Position numbers and translations under genes: made by a program
Notes under the pieces: generated by a model
The model's database searches: none
What the model was told of the DNA's origin: nothing
Seen by the model: only the letters and a program-made list of their open reading frames with translations
Origin: Clostridium tetanomorphum
GTDB taxonomy: Bacteria; Bacillota; Clostridia; Clostridiales; Clostridiaceae
Length of the DNA: 64,000 bases
Direction: 5' to 3'
Assembly (NCBI RefSeq): GCF_017873215.1
Contig: NZ_JAGGKA010000005.1
Location: forward strand, 1 to 64,000
Part shown: positions 34,021-45,230 of the stretch, piece by piece
How positions within the stretch are numbered: position 1 is the stretch's first letter
How the letters are laid out: each line of letters opens with the position of its first letter

Positions 34021-35778
34021 TTATGGAATAGTGACTCTTCCATTATATACAATTCCTCTTTTTACATCCATAGTTACAAAGGAACCACTCTTTAGCACTT
34101 CCATTGCTCCTCCTGCACTACAAATGAAAGGTATTTCTTGAGTTATACATTCTATGGCTAAGTGAGATGTTAGTCCTCCCTTTTCTGTTATAACCCCAGC
34201 AACCCTATCTAATACAGAAACATATTCTATATCTGAATTCTTAATTACTAAAATATCTCCTTTATCTACAATATCATTTGCTTCTTTTGGACTATTGACA
34301 ACTTTTACTGTTCCATATCCATGGTTTATTCCGCCGCCTCTTCCTTGAACTAAAATATCTCCTACAACATGAACTTTAAGCATATTAGTAGTTCCTGAAT
34401 AACTTACTGGTATTCCAGCAGCAATTACTACTAAATCTCCCTTGTTTACATAACCTGATTCCAAAGCCATTTCTACAGAGGTTTCTATAAGTTCATCTGT
34501 AGAGTCTACTTGATTAGTCAATATTGGAAATACACCCCAATTTAATGCTAGTTTCCTTGCTACACTCTTGCTAGGTGTTACTGCAATAATTGGACATGAA
34601 GGTCTATATTTGGAAACCATTTTAGCAGTATATCCACTTTGAGTGGCTGTAATTACAGCTGAGGCATTTAACTCTGTAGCTGTTGTACATGTTGCAATAC
34701 TTATAGCATTTGCTACATTTAAAACATGAGACTCCATCTTCTTATTTAAAATTTTTTCATATTCAAGCTGAGCTTCTGCAGCTTGAGCTATTCTAGCCAT
34801 AGTTCTTGCTGCTTCTACAGGATACTTTCCTCCTGCAGTTTCTCCACTTAACATTATGGCATCTGTACCATCAAATATGGCATTTGCTATATCAGAAGCT
34901 TCTGCTCTTGTTGGACGTGGGTTTCTAATCATTGAATCAAGCATCTGAGTAGCAGTGATAACAGCTTTACCTGCTTTATTACACTTTTCTATAATCATTT
35001 TTTGTACTAATGGAACTTGTTCTATAGGAATCTCTACACCCATATCTCCTCTTGCTACCATTATTCCATCAGAAAATCTTATTATTTCATCTATATTATC
35101 TACACCTTGATGATTTTCTATTTTTGAAAAAATTTGAATGTCACTTCCACCATTTTGTTCAAGAACTTTTCTGATAGCTAAAACATCAGAAGCTTTTCTT
35201 ATAAATGATGCTGCAATAATATCTACTCCTACATTACATCCAAATTTTAAGTCTTCTTTATCCTTCTCTGTTAAAGATGGTAATGAAGTGGCTACTCCTG
35301 GTACATTTACTCCTTTATGATTTGCAACATAACCACTATTCTTAACTACACAGTGTATTTTATTTCCTTCTACTTGTTGTATTTCTAATCCAACAAGTCC
35401 ATCATCTATAAGTATCATATCGCCAGGACTTACGTCTTCTGCAAGTCTATCATAGGTAATTGAACATTTGCTTTCATCTCCAAGTACTTCTTCTCCGCAG
35501 TATATTGTAAACTTATTACCTTCTATCAATTCTACTTTTTCATTTTTAAAATTCCCTGTCCTTATTTCCGGTCCTTTAGTATCCAGTATTATTGCTATTT
35601 GCTTATTAAACTCATTGCTTAGCTCCTTAACTAAGTCTATTCTTTTTTTATGTTCTTCATGGGAACCATGAGAGAAATTAAGTCTAGCTGCATTCATTCC
35701 CGCCTTAATTAATTCACTTAATATATTTTCATTATCACTTGCTGGACCAATGGTAAAAACCATTTTAGTTTTTTGCAT
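34021..35778 (-). CDS. pyk: Pyruvate kinase
   Basis: A 585-residue glycolytic enzyme converting phosphoenolpyruvate and ADP to pyruvate and ATP. It begins MQKTKMVFTIGPAS (substrate loop), with MVARGDMGVEIP and the active-site ATQMLDSM(I) later in the barrel. Residues from about 475 onward form an extra PEP-utiliser-like mobile domain (GVITEKGGLTSHLAIE), as in Bacillus pyruvate kinases, which explains the length over the usual 470. It follows pfkA by 28 bp on the same strand, a two-gene glycolytic operon common in Firmicutes. Confidence 0.97.
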   Translation of the reverse strand: MQKTKMVFTIGPASDNENILSELIKAGMNAARLNFSHGSHEEHKKRIDLVKELSNEFNKQIAIILDTKGPEIRTGNFKNEKVELIEGNKFTIYCGEEVLGDESKCSITYDRLAEDVSPGDMILIDDGLVGLEIQQVEGNKIHCVVKNSGYVANHKGVNVPGVATSLPSLTEKDKEDLKFGCNVGVDIIAASFIRKASDVLAIRKVLEQNGGSDIQIFSKIENHQGVDNIDEIIRFSDGIMVARGDMGVEIPIEQVPLVQKMIIEKCNKAGKAVITATQMLDSMIRNPRPTRAEASDIANAIFDGTDAIMLSGETAGGKYPVEAARTMARIAQAAEAQLEYEKILNKKMESHVLNVANAISIATCTTATELNASAVITATQSGYTAKMVSKYRPSCPIIAVTPSKSVARKLALNWGVFPILTNQVDSTDELIETSVEMALESGYVNKGDLVVIAAGIPVSYSGTTNMLKVHVVGDILVQGRGGGINHGYGTVKVVNSPKEANDIVDKGDILVIKNSDIEYVSVLDRVAGVITEKGGLTSHLAIECITQEIPFICSAGGAMEVLKSGSFVTMDVKRGIVYNGRVTIP

Positions 35779-35806
35779 AAAGTAACCCCTCCTTTTATTT
35801 TAACTT

Positions 35807-36766
35807 TTAATATGATAAAGCTGTTGCTATATTATATAAACTTTCATCAAACTTTCTTTCCATAGATAATGCTTCATCTATATCCACATCTACTACTTTT
35901 CCACCTTGTACTCCAATTACTCTAGAAGATTTACCTTCTATCAATAACTCAACTGCTCTATATCCCAATCTAGAAGCTAATATTCTATCGTTAGCAGTTG
36001 GGCTACCTCCTCTTTGTATATGTCCTAAAATAGTAGCCCTAGCTCCAATTCCTGTAACTTCTTCAACTTTGCTGGCAATTTCATTAGCTCCTCCTACACC
36101 TTCAGCAACTATAACTAGATTATGTCTCTTGCCCCTTAATTTTCCTTCTAATATAGTTCTGCATAATTCATTTATATCATAGCCTTTTTCGGGAACTATT
36201 ATGCTCTCAGCACCTCCAGCTAATCCCGCATATAGAGCTATATCACCACAATTTCTTCCCATAACTTCTACAATACTAACCCTTTCATGGGAAGTGGATG
36301 TATCTCTTAATTTGTTTATAGCATCTAATACCGTATTTACTGATGTATCAAACCCTATAGTATACTCAGTATAAGCCAGGTCATTATCTATTGTTCCCGG
36401 TAGTCCAACAGCATTAATACCATATTTAGTTAAGGCTTGAGCTCCATGAAAAGATCCATCTCCACCTATTACTACAAGTCCATCAATACCAAAAGCATTT
36501 AGAATTGCTGCTCCTTTTTTCTGTCCTTCTTCAGTCTTAAATTCTTCACTTCTTGCAGTTCTTAGTATAGTGCCTCCTCTATGTATAATGTCTGCTACGC
36601 TTCTTCTATCCATTTGAAAAATTTCACCATTTATAAGCCCACTAAATCCTCTTTGTATTCCCATAACTACTAAATTCTTATCTAAACCTGTCCTAACTAC
36701 CGCTCTTATGGCAGCATTCATACCGGGAGCATCTCCACCACTTGTTAAAACAGCTATCTTTTTCAT
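35807..36766 (-). CDS. pfkA: 6-phosphofructokinase
   Basis: A 319-residue ATP-dependent phosphofructokinase, the usual bacterial length. [12 protein letters not shown] at the N-terminus binds [12 protein letters not shown] holds Mg-ATP, TIDND contains the catalytic Asp and MGRNCGDIA the fructose-6-phosphate contact. AGGAGG precedes the ATG. First gene of the pfkA-pyk operon, immediately downstream of the dnaE unit, an order typical of Clostridium and Bacillus. Confidence 0.97.
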   Translation of the reverse strand: MKKIAVLTSGGDAPGMNAAIRAVVRTGLDKNLVVMGIQRGFSGLINGEIFQMDRRSVADIIHRGGTILRTARSEEFKTEEGQKKGAAILNAFGIDGLVVIGGDGSFHGAQALTKYGINAVGLPGTIDNDLAYTEYTIGFDTSVNTVLDAINKLRDTSTSHERVSIVEVMGRNCGDIALYAGLAGGAESIIVPEKGYDINELCRTILEGKLRGKRHNLVIVAEGVGGANEIASKVEEVTGIGARATILGHIQRGGSPTANDRILASRLGYRAVELLIEGKSSRVIGVQGGKVVDVDIDEALSMERKFDESLYNIATALSY

Positions 36767-36898
36767 ATTATACCTCCTTTGTACCGCTTGGACATTTTAT
36801 GTCCCACTTATTTTGCAAAATAAAAATTTATATTTCTATACTATTAATTTTAATAAATATAAGTAAAATATGCAATGATTTATATGAATAATTAGAAA

Positions 36899-36951
36899 AA
36901 ATAAGCAAAATATTAAAGATATTTTTATCTTCTCTAATATTTTGCTTATTT
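36899..36951 (-). terminator. Terminator of dnaE
   Basis: Perfect 17-bp inverted repeat (36899-36915/36935-36951) with a 19-nt loop, 24 bp after the dnaE stop codon. Confidence 0.85.
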
Positions 36952-36974
36952 ATCACAATAAATATACTATTAAT

Positions 36975-39900
36975 TTAAATAGTCTTTACGTTTTCTAATC
37001 CAAAATTATTGTGAAAAAATTTTAATATATCTATATCTCCATTTATCCATAAATCTTTATTAATTAAAAATGATTTTCTAGTTTCATTTATATATAGATA
37101 TATTGGAATATTACCCTTGTATTGTATGCACACTGGTTTTATTCTTTTTATAACTTCATTTATATTTTTTTCTTTTTCTATTCTTATATATATTTTTTTG
37201 CATACATACTGCTGTTCACTATGTGCTTCATTTAATAAAGCCTCTATGTCTTCACATAAAATTTTAGGTTGTTCGCCTTCCCTTATGTTTACTCTTCCCT
37301 TTATTATTATCATAGAGTCTTCTTCTATTAAGTCTCTATATTTATTAAAAGTTTTTGGAAATATAATTACTTCTATAGCTCCATATAAATCCTCTATTTG
37401 TATAAAAGCCATCATTTCATTATTCTTTGTAATTTTTTTGCTTACAGAATTTATTATCCCACCTATCTTTACCTTCTGTCCATCTTCTATTGTCATTTCT
37501 TCCTCTATAAATCCTTCTTCTAATGTCTGTGATGAAGTTACTTCAGATATGTTCACACTAACTTTTTGATTTAAAATATCTTTATATTCCTCCAAAGGAT
37601 GTCCTGACAAATATAGCCCTGTCATTTCTTTTTCCATCGCAAGTAAATACTTTTTATCAAATTCTTTTATATTAGGATATTCTATCTCTATATTTCTATC
37701 TTCTTTAAAATCCTGAAATAAATTTATTTGCCCATCTATATTTTTCTTTCTATCATTATTTATTCCGTCTAATATTCTTTCATAAACAGCTAAAAGTTTT
37801 GAACGATATATTCCTAAACAGTCGAAAGCTCCTGCTTTTATTAAACTTTCCACAGCTCTCTTATTTACAGAACTTAAATCTACTTTATTACAAAAATTAA
37901 CTAGATCCTTAAAATTTCCTTTTTCATTTCTGCTTTTTACAATACTTTCAATTACATTTACTCCTACATTTTTTATAGCTGCTATTCCAAATCTAATTTT
38001 ATTTCCCTTAACTGTAAATTTTGTGAAACTTTCATTTATGTCTGGTGGCAATACTTCTATATTATTATCATTAGCAAATCTTATGTAGTGTGCAATTTTT
38101 TCGTTATTTCCCATTACACTATTTAACATAGCTGCAATAAATTCCGTAGGATAATATCTCATTAAGTAGGCTGTTTGAAAACCTACCACCGCATACGCTG
38201 CTGCATGGGACTTGTTAAACGCATAAGATGCAAAGTCCATCATCTGATCGAATATTTTATTTGCAATTTTTTCATCTATACCATTATCTACACATCCTGG
38301 TACTTCTACATTACCTTCCTCATCAATAATACCATAGATAAAGTTCTTTCTTTCTTCTTCCATTACATGATGTTTCTTTTTAGACATTGCACGTCTTACT
38401 AGGTCACTTCTTCCCATTGAATATCCAGCTAATTTTCTAACAATCTCCATTACTTGTTCTTGGTAAACCATACATCCATAAGTTACAGAAAGAATCTCCT
38501 TTAATTCTGGAGTTAAATATTCTATTTTGTCTGGATTTTTCTTATTTGAAATATATTTTGGTATTTCAGCCATAGGACCAGGTCTATAGAGACTTATTCC
38601 CGCTATTATATCTTCTAAAGAATCTGGCTTCAATTCTTTCATAAAACTTGTCATGCCTGGAGATTCTAACTGAAATACACCAACGGTCTTACCTTCACTT
38701 ATCATTTTATAAACTTCTTTATCTTCAAAATCTATTTTATCTAAGTCTATATCTATCCCTCTATTTTCTTTAATCATAGTTACCGCATCTCTCATAACTG
38801 TAAGAGTCCTTAATCCTAAGAAGTCCATTTTTAAAAGCCCTAGTTCTTCTAATGTTCCCATAGTAAACTGAGTAACTATACTTCCTTCATTTTTCTGCAG
38901 AGGAACATAGTTTACAAGTGGATGAGATGCTATTACAACTCCTGCTGCATGAGTAGATGTATGTCTAGGTAATCCCTCTAGCTTTTTAGCTATGTCCACT
39001 AATTCCCTTACTCTCTCCTCATTATCATAGGCTTCTTTTAATTCGGGATTTAACTCTAAAGCCTTATTTATAGTTATATTTAAGATAGTTGGAATCATCT
39101 TCGCTATTCTGTCAACTTCTGCATAGGAATATTTCAAAGCCCTTCCTACATCCCTTATACATGCTCTTGCCGCCATAGTTCCAAAGGTTATTATTTGTGC
39201 TACATTATTTACTCCATACTTTTGAACTACATAATCAATAACTTCCTGCCTTCTCTCATAACAAAAGTCACTGTCTATATCGGGCATAGATACTCTTTCT
39301 GGATTCAAAAACCTTTCAAATATAAGACTGTATTTTATAGGGTCTATTTTTGTTATACCAAGAGTATATGCAACTATTGATCCTGCTCCACTTCCTCTTC
39401 CTGGTCCTGTCATTATACCATTTTCTCTAGCAAATCTTATAAAATCCCATACTATTAAAAAATAGTCTATATAGCCCATATCTTTTATTATTTTAAGTTC
39501 ATATAAAAGTCTATATTCTAGTTCTCTAGTTATATGAAAATATCTTTCTTTAAGCCCATCATAACATAATTTTTTAATATACTCATAGTGATTTGTGCCT
39601 TCTGGAAGCGGAAAGTTAGGAAGTTTAGATTCATGAAATTTATAATTAAAATTACACTGTTCAGCAATTTTTATGGTATTTTCTAGAGCCTCTGGTACAT
39701 GTGAAAATTGATTATACATTTCTTCTGGAGATTTAAGATAAAATTCATCCGAGGGATATTTCATTCTGTTTTCTTCATCTACAGTTTTACCTGTTTGTAT
39801 ACATAAAAGTATGTCATGAGGTTTATAATCCTCTTTTTTTATATAATGTACATCATTTGTAGCAACTAAAGGTATATTTGTTCTTTTAGACATTTCAATA

Positions 39901-40487
39901 AGTTCTTTATTTACCTTTAACTGTTCCTGCATACCATGATATTGGAGTTCTAAATAAAACCCATCTTTAAATATATCATTATAAAATAGTGCTATTTCTT
40001 CAGCTTTTCTTATATTTCCCTGTAGGATATAAGATTGAATTTCTCCTCCAAGGCAAGCACTTAATGCAATTAATCCTTCACTATGCTGTTTTAAAAAATT
40101 ATGATCCACTCTTGGCTTATAATAAAATCCGTCTGTAGAAGCTTTACTTACAATATCCATTAGATTTTTATAGCCTATTTCATTTTTTACTAATAAAACC
40201 AAATGATAAATTTCATTGTCTTTATCATTTACCTTCAAAGTCATGGATTTTGGTACTACATATATCTCACAACCAATAATAGGTTTGATACCAACACTTT
40301 CTGCTGCCTTATAAAACTCTACACATCCATACATAACGCCATGATCTGTTATAGCTATGCTATCCATACCTAATTCTTTAGCTCTTTTTACTAAGTCTGT
40401 AATTTTTGCTGATGAATCTAGAAGCGAATATTCTGTATGCTGATGTAAACTAACCCATTTACGTGCAATTTTTTTAGCTTTCTCCAT
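36975..40487 (-). CDS. dnaE: DNA polymerase III alpha subunit (DnaE)
   Basis: A 1170-residue replicative polymerase of the DnaE class. The PHP domain occupies about residues 1-205 (HQHTEYSLLDS, ITDHGVMYG). PGRGSGAGS and PDIDSDF, with the catalytic aspartates, mark the palm. GVFQLESPGM and NKSHAAAYA follow, then a helix-hairpin-helix region and a C-terminal OB fold (KIGGIINSVSKK). In low-GC Gram-positives DnaE works with PolC, extending primers on the lagging strand and in repair. The start at 40487 (ATG, 5 nt after GGGAG) is preferred over a TTG six codons upstream. Confidence 0.96.
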   Translation of the reverse strand: MEKAKKIARKWVSLHQHTEYSLLDSSAKITDLVKRAKELGMDSIAITDHGVMYGCVEFYKAAESVGIKPIIGCEIYVVPKSMTLKVNDKDNEIYHLVLLVKNEIGYKNLMDIVSKASTDGFYYKPRVDHNFLKQHSEGLIALSACLGGEIQSYILQGNIRKAEEIALFYNDIFKDGFYLELQYHGMQEQLKVNKELIEMSKRTNIPLVATNDVHYIKKEDYKPHDILLCIQTGKTVDEENRMKYPSDEFYLKSPEEMYNQFSHVPEALENTIKIAEQCNFNYKFHESKLPNFPLPEGTNHYEYIKKLCYDGLKERYFHITRELEYRLLYELKIIKDMGYIDYFLIVWDFIRFARENGIMTGPGRGSGAGSIVAYTLGITKIDPIKYSLIFERFLNPERVSMPDIDSDFCYERRQEVIDYVVQKYGVNNVAQIITFGTMAARACIRDVGRALKYSYAEVDRIAKMIPTILNITINKALELNPELKEAYDNEERVRELVDIAKKLEGLPRHTSTHAAGVVIASHPLVNYVPLQKNEGSIVTQFTMGTLEELGLLKMDFLGLRTLTVMRDAVTMIKENRGIDIDLDKIDFEDKEVYKMISEGKTVGVFQLESPGMTSFMKELKPDSLEDIIAGISLYRPGPMAEIPKYISNKKNPDKIEYLTPELKEILSVTYGCMVYQEQVMEIVRKLAGYSMGRSDLVRRAMSKKKHHVMEEERKNFIYGIIDEEGNVEVPGCVDNGIDEKIANKIFDQMMDFASYAFNKSHAAAYAVVGFQTAYLMRYYPTEFIAAMLNSVMGNNEKIAHYIRFANDNNIEVLPPDINESFTKFTVKGNKIRFGIAAIKNVGVNVIESIVKSRNEKGNFKDLVNFCNKVDLSSVNKRAVESLIKAGAFDCLGIYRSKLLAVYERILDGINNDRKKNIDGQINLFQDFKEDRNIEIEYPNIKEFDKKYLLAMEKEMTGLYLSGHPLEEYKDILNQKVSVNISEVTSSQTLEEGFIEEEMTIEDGQKVKIGGIINSVSKKITKNNEMMAFIQIEDLYGAIEVIIFPKTFNKYRDLIEEDSMIIIKGRVNIREGEQPKILCEDIEALLNEAHSEQQYVCKKIYIRIEKEKNINEVIKRIKPVCIQYKGNIPIYLYINETRKSFLINKDLWINGDIDILKFFHNNFGLENVKTI

Positions 40488-40524
40488 ACATTCTCCCTTC
40501 TTCAATTGTAATATTTAAAATATG

Positions 40525-41853
40525 CTATTTTTTAATACCTTTAGCAGATAAAAAAGCTTTAGCAATTAAATCTTTTTTATCATCATACATACTTATTTCT
40601 ACTTTACAAAAATTCTTGTTCATAGCCTTGCAAAAAATTTTGCCATTATTAATAATACTAACATAAGCATCTATATTAGTATCTATTTGCACTGGTTTCA
40701 TAAAATATGTGGTAATATTATCTACAAATAAATTTATATTATCTTTTGCATCTATGGATAATATAGCCATAGAAGAAAGTAACATATTTAAAGAACTCCA
40801 AGAAGCAGTTCCAACTGGATCCAACATTTCTGGAGTTATTTTTCCTTGAAAATGCATTTTTTCATCTTCCCACTGACATTTAAAATTTTTTAAAACTATA
40901 CTTTCTAAATTGTCTTTTGATTTTGGTTGCCTTATAGCATATTTAAGTGCTCTTATTATATCGTTTCTTCTAATTATACCTATTAATTTTTTATTCTCTA
41001 TAACTGGACAAAAGTGAATACCCTCACTCTCCATAATATAACTAGCATAAGCTGCGGTAATCTTAGAATCAATAGTTACTACATTTTTATCCATTACTTT
41101 TTCTACTAAGTCTTCATCTTTCAAGGCAGATGATAAGTTATTTAATGATACAATTCCTAATAATTTCATTTCCTCATTTATAACTGGAAATCTAGCACGA
41201 GAGCTTGTATCCATTAAATCTTTCCATTCTGATATAGTATTCGTATTTTTCAAATAAGGATACTTCGAATCCATTATATCTTCTACAAGAACTATATCCT
41301 TTTTAGTCATATTTTCTTCCATGGCTTTATTAATCATACTTCCTACAGTAAATGTATCATACAATGAACATATAACAGGCATTTCCTTTTTATTTGCTAG
41401 TTTTTTTATATTATCACTACACTTAAATCCACCAGTTATTATTATTCCACATTCACTTAATAAAGCTAGTTCTTGAACTTCTTCTCTATTTCCTACTATA
41501 AGTAATGAACCAGGAGATATATATTCTTCAATAGCCTCTGGTGTCATAGCTGCTATCATGAATCTATCTAATGTTTTATGAACTCCAGCTTTACCCGCGG
41601 CTATATTTCCATCTACAATATTAACAATATCTGCAAAAGTTAATACTTCTTTTTTCTTTTTCTCAACTTTTTCTACTCTAATTGTTCCTATTCTTGGTAT
41701 AGTAGTAACAATGCCTATGCTTTCACAATCTTTTATAGCTCTATATGCAGTTCCTTCACTTATGGATAACAAATTTGCCATAGATCTTACAGAAATTTTC
41801 GTTCCTACTACCAAATTTGTAATATATTTAACAACCTCTTCATGTTTTGACAT
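40525..41853 (-). CDS. HTH-DRTGG-CBS-hotdog regulator (YtoI/SpxR-like)
   Basis: A 442-residue multi-domain protein: winged HTH (about 1-60, MANLLSISEGTAYRAIKD), DRTGG domain (about 70-180), a CBS pair (about 190-310, ARFPVINEEMKLLGIVS and HFCPVIENKKLIGIIRR) and a C-terminal hotdog/thioesterase-like fold. The same arrangement is found in Bacillus YtoI and streptococcal SpxR, thought to be a nucleotide- or CoA-sensing transcription factor. It lies between whiA and dnaE on the minus strand. Ligand and targets are unknown. Confidence 0.88.
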   Translation of the reverse strand: MSKHEEVVKYITNLVVGTKISVRSMANLLSISEGTAYRAIKDCESIGIVTTIPRIGTIRVEKVEKKKKEVLTFADIVNIVDGNIAAGKAGVHKTLDRFMIAAMTPEAIEEYISPGSLLIVGNREEVQELALLSECGIIITGGFKCSDNIKKLANKKEMPVICSLYDTFTVGSMINKAMEENMTKKDIVLVEDIMDSKYPYLKNTNTISEWKDLMDTSSRARFPVINEEMKLLGIVSLNNLSSALKDEDLVEKVMDKNVVTIDSKITAAYASYIMESEGIHFCPVIENKKLIGIIRRNDIIRALKYAIRQPKSKDNLESIVLKNFKCQWEDEKMHFQGKITPEMLDPVGTASWSSLNMLLSSMAILSIDAKDNINLFVDNITTYFMKPVQIDTNIDAYVSIINNGKIFCKAMNKNFCKVEISMYDDKKDLIAKAFLSAKGIKK

Positions 41854-41862
41854 GTGTTAATT

Positions 41863-42816
41863 TTACCTTCCTTCCCTTCTAAGCTCATCTGCTATTTTCT
41901 CAATCCTTCTTAATCTATGATTTACCCCAGATTTGCCTACTGGAGGATTTAACATTTCTCCTAGTTCCTTTAAAGATTCATCTGGAAACTTAAGTCTTAA
42001 TTCTGCCACATCTCTTAAGTTTTTAGGAAGACGTTGAAGTCCTATTTCATTTTGTATAAGTTTTATACTTTCTACTTGTCTAACTGCTGCATTAACAGTC
42101 TTACTTAAATTTGCAGTTTCACAATTCACTAATCTATTAACATTATTTCTCATTTCTTTCATTATTCTTACATTCTCTAATTCCAAAAGAGATGAATGAG
42201 CTCCTATTATATTTAATAAATCAATAATTTGTTCTCCTTCTTTTATATAAACTATATAACTATTTTTCCTTTGTATTACCTTTGAATCTAATCCATAACT
42301 ATTTATAATTTTACTTATATTATGGGCATAACTATCATTGTGAGTTACAAATTCTAAGTGATATGCCTTTTCTGGATTACTTATACTTCCACCCCCAAGA
42401 AAAGCTCCTCTAATATAAGCTCTTTTTGTCTTATCGTCACAAACTATTTTAGGCGATATTTCATAATTTAGAGCTAATACCCCTTCTTCACCTTTTAAGA
42501 CCTCTACTTCTCTTAATAATTTTCCTACATTATTTTCTTCAGTTATAATAATCATATAAACATTATTTTTTTTAAAAGAATTACTTTTCTTTACCATTAT
42601 CTTAGTATGAATATTAAAATGCTCTTTCAAAAGCTTAAAAACAAGCCTTCCAATGGCAGGATTTTCTGTAGTAATCTTAAAACTAATATGTCTATTGCCA
42701 CCAAAAGTTAATGTACCACTTACTCTCATTATTGCAGATAACTCTGCTAAAGCTTCTTCTTTACTCAATTCTGTATATCTACAAACTTCATTTTTTACTT
42801 TTCCTGAAAACGACAT
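41863..42816 (-). CDS. whiA: DNA-binding protein WhiA
   Basis: A 317-residue protein with an N-terminal LAGLIDADG-like fold (YIRGAFLGGGSISNPEKAYHLE) and a C-terminal helix-turn-helix (ELGEMLNPPVGKSGVNHRLRR). In Firmicutes it affects cell division and chromosome segregation. It follows yvcK by 12 bp in the rapZ-yvcK-whiA cluster, which is conserved across Gram-positives. Confidence 0.96.
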   Translation of the reverse strand: MSFSGKVKNEVCRYTELSKEEALAELSAIMRVSGTLTFGGNRHISFKITTENPAIGRLVFKLLKEHFNIHTKIMVKKSNSFKKNNVYMIIITEENNVGKLLREVEVLKGEEGVLALNYEISPKIVCDDKTKRAYIRGAFLGGGSISNPEKAYHLEFVTHNDSYAHNISKIINSYGLDSKVIQRKNSYIVYIKEGEQIIDLLNIIGAHSSLLELENVRIMKEMRNNVNRLVNCETANLSKTVNAAVRQVESIKLIQNEIGLQRLPKNLRDVAELRLKFPDESLKELGEMLNPPVGKSGVNHRLRRIEKIADELRREGR

Positions 42817-42828
42817 AACTTCTACTCC

Positions 42829-44163
42829 CTATTTATTTTTATTCTTTTCTTTTAATCTTTCTGATAAATAGAAGTATTCTATTATCTTTCTTCTATCATA
42901 TAATAACTTTTTGTCCATTATAGTTTCAATTAAAATAGATGCTAACTTTTCAGAATTATGCCTTATAAGCCCTTTTTTTACACTTATAAAATCTCCCCCA
43001 ATTATTTTTACATTAGTGTTCTTTATTTTTTCTTCATCTATTTTAACTAAATGTGATGCTTCTTCTTTGTACTTTCCTTCTAATTCTTTTGCAACTTTAC
43101 CTACATTTACTATAACGTAATCAATTATTCCATTGCCAGCATGCTTAAATATAGCCTTAATATGATCTGAAACAGTATATCCATCTGTTTCTCCAGGCTG
43201 AGTCATTATATTAGAAACATACAATTTAAGTGCATTTGTCTTTTGTATAGCTGCACTGATATCCTTTACCAACAGGTTAGGTATAACACTTGTATATAAA
43301 CTACCTGGTCCCAATATAATTGCATCAGCTTCTTCTATGGCATTCACAGCCTCTGATAAAGCTTTTGCATCCCTAGGCTCTATAAATATTCTCTCTATAG
43401 GACTATTTTGTTTAATAACTTCCTCTGGAATATTAGATTCTCCTTTTACCATATTTCCATTTTTAAGTCTTGCTTCTAATATAAGATTATCTAAAGTTAC
43501 AGGTATGACTTTTCCAGTTACAGCTAAAACAGAGCTCATTTTTTGAACTGCTTCCTCAAAATTATTTGATATTCCATCCATAGCTGCCAAAAACAAATTA
43601 CCAAAACTTTGATTTTTTAATCTTCCATCCTTAAATCTATATTGAAGCAACTCCTCCATTAAAGGCTCTGTATCTGATAGCGCTAATATACAATTTCTAA
43701 TATCTCCAGGTGGTAATATTCCTAAATCTTCTCTTAAGTCTCCTGATCCTCCCCCATCATCTGCTACAGTTACAATAGCCGTAATATTAGAGGTATAATA
43801 TTTAAGTCCTCTGAGCATCGTAGATAGCCCAGTTCCTCCTCCAATAGCCACAATCTTAGGTCCTTTAACTAATAACCTTTTTTCATATATCAACGTTTCT
43901 AATTTTTTGGAATCCAAAGAAACATTTAGGTATCCTTTATTTATAAGGGCTATAATAGATCTCATTCCCTGTGTAGCAGATATATATATAATAAATACTC
44001 CTGCTATAATTAAAAACACATAAAATGAAATATAATATATGCTATATAGTCTATGCCTTACAAATTCAATTAAAGCAAAAGCAATAAAAAGTATTCCCAT
44101 AGAAGCAAGAAGAATCCACCTTTTTACTTTTATCCCTGGTCTCAGCCAATCAATTATTTTCAT
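42829..44163 (-). CDS. yvcK: YvcK/MgfK gluconeogenesis factor
   Basis: A 444-residue protein of the CofD/YvcK family. Two N-terminal membrane helices (about 15-36 and 43-62) precede the family core with [22 protein letters not shown] and PPGDIRNC, which bind UDP-sugars. Needed in Bacillus for growth on gluconeogenic carbon and for cell shape. The start overlaps the rapZ stop by 4 nt (ATGA). Clostridial versions often carry the membrane extension seen here. Confidence 0.95.
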   Translation of the reverse strand: MKIIDWLRPGIKVKRWILLASMGILFIAFALIEFVRHRLYSIYYISFYVFLIIAGVFIIYISATQGMRSIIALINKGYLNVSLDSKKLETLIYEKRLLVKGPKIVAIGGGTGLSTMLRGLKYYTSNITAIVTVADDGGGSGDLREDLGILPPGDIRNCILALSDTEPLMEELLQYRFKDGRLKNQSFGNLFLAAMDGISNNFEEAVQKMSSVLAVTGKVIPVTLDNLILEARLKNGNMVKGESNIPEEVIKQNSPIERIFIEPRDAKALSEAVNAIEEADAIILGPGSLYTSVIPNLLVKDISAAIQKTNALKLYVSNIMTQPGETDGYTVSDHIKAIFKHAGNGIIDYVIVNVGKVAKELEGKYKEEASHLVKIDEEKIKNTNVKIIGGDFISVKKGLIRHNSEKLASILIETIMDKKLLYDRRKIIEYFYLSERLKEKNKNK

Positions 44164-45044
44164 AGCTTTTTACCACCTTTGTTTACATCTTCTTCTATAT
44201 CTCTATGATCTATATTAACCTTACGCCCTCTATCCTTTAACTTCTTATGAATAGCATTAGCTATTGCTACAGAACGATGTCTTCCACCAGTACAACCTAT
44301 AGATACAATAAGTTGTCTTTTTCCTTCTTTTAAATAATTAGGTATTAAAAATTCCAGCATATCTTCTAATTTGTTTATAAAATTATTTGTTACGTCATAA
44401 CTCATAACATAATCTACTACATCTTTATCATTACCTGAAAACTTTTTTAATTCCGGTATATAATAAGGATTAGGTAAAAACCTAACATCAAATACTAAAT
44501 CCGAATCTAGTGGAATACCATACTTAAAACCAAAGGATACAATTGTTATCATAAGTTCAGTTTCAATTTGACCTTTTTCTCCATATATCCGTGTTATTTC
44601 TTCTCTTAATTTCGCAGTAGTAAAATTTGAAGTATCTATTATATTATTTGATCTATCTCTTACCTCTCTTAGTCTATTTCTTTCTAATAATATTCCATTC
44701 AAAATTCTTCCATCTGGGGCTAAAGGATGCTTCCTTCGTGATTCCTTAAATCTTTTTACTAATACTTCATCAGAAGCATCTAGAAATAATATTTCATGTT
44801 TGTATCCTTCATACTTAATATATTTTAAGCTTTCAAATAGGTCATCAAAGAATTCCCCACCTCTAATATCTATTACCAAAGCGATTTTATCTATTCTACC
44901 ATCTGTTTTATAACAAGCTTCAGCAAATTTAGGTATTAATGTTGGTGGTAAATTATCTACACAAAAATATCCTAAATCCTCTAAACTTCTAATAGCTTGA
45001 GTTTTACCTGCACCAGACAATCCCGTAACAATTACGAACCTCAT
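44160..45044 (-). CDS. rapZ: RapZ/YvcJ nucleotide-binding protein
   Basis: A 294-residue P-loop protein: Walker [10 protein letters not shown] at about 7-15, Walker B-like [10 protein letters not shown] and the C-terminal [15 protein letters not shown] with CxGGxHRS, characteristic of the family. Binds GTP/ATP; the enteric homologue regulates glucosamine-6-phosphate synthase through small RNAs, while the Gram-positive role is less clear. Start at 45044 (GAGGAGG 7 nt upstream) is chosen over a longer frame reaching 45116. Confidence 0.95.
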   Translation of the reverse strand: MRFVIVTGLSGAGKTQAIRSLEDLGYFCVDNLPPTLIPKFAEACYKTDGRIDKIALVIDIRGGEFFDDLFESLKYIKYEGYKHEILFLDASDEVLVKRFKESRRKHPLAPDGRILNGILLERNRLREVRDRSNNIIDTSNFTTAKLREEITRIYGEKGQIETELMITIVSFGFKYGIPLDSDLVFDVRFLPNPYYIPELKKFSGNDKDVVDYVMSYDVTNNFINKLEDMLEFLIPNYLKEGKRQLIVSIGCTGGRHRSVAIANAIHKKLKDRGRKVNIDHRDIEEDVNKGGKKL

Positions 45045-45171
45045 AGTTGTTCCTCCTCTTATAAAAACTACAAAATCATCCTTAAAATAATTATTTTTTA
45101 TTATAGCATAACACACTATACATTAATAGTAAAAAAGATATGCGTCCTTATATAGCAATGATAGGCATAAT

Positions 45172-45205
45172 TATAAAAATAAAAGTTAAGGACAAAATCT
45201 TAACT
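45172..45205 (-). terminator. Terminator of murB
   Basis: AGTTAAG/CTTAACT stem (45184-45190/45199-45205) followed on the minus strand by TTTTATTTTT. Confidence 0.8.
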
Positions 45206-45230
45206 ATTTTACCCTTAACTAATTATAATC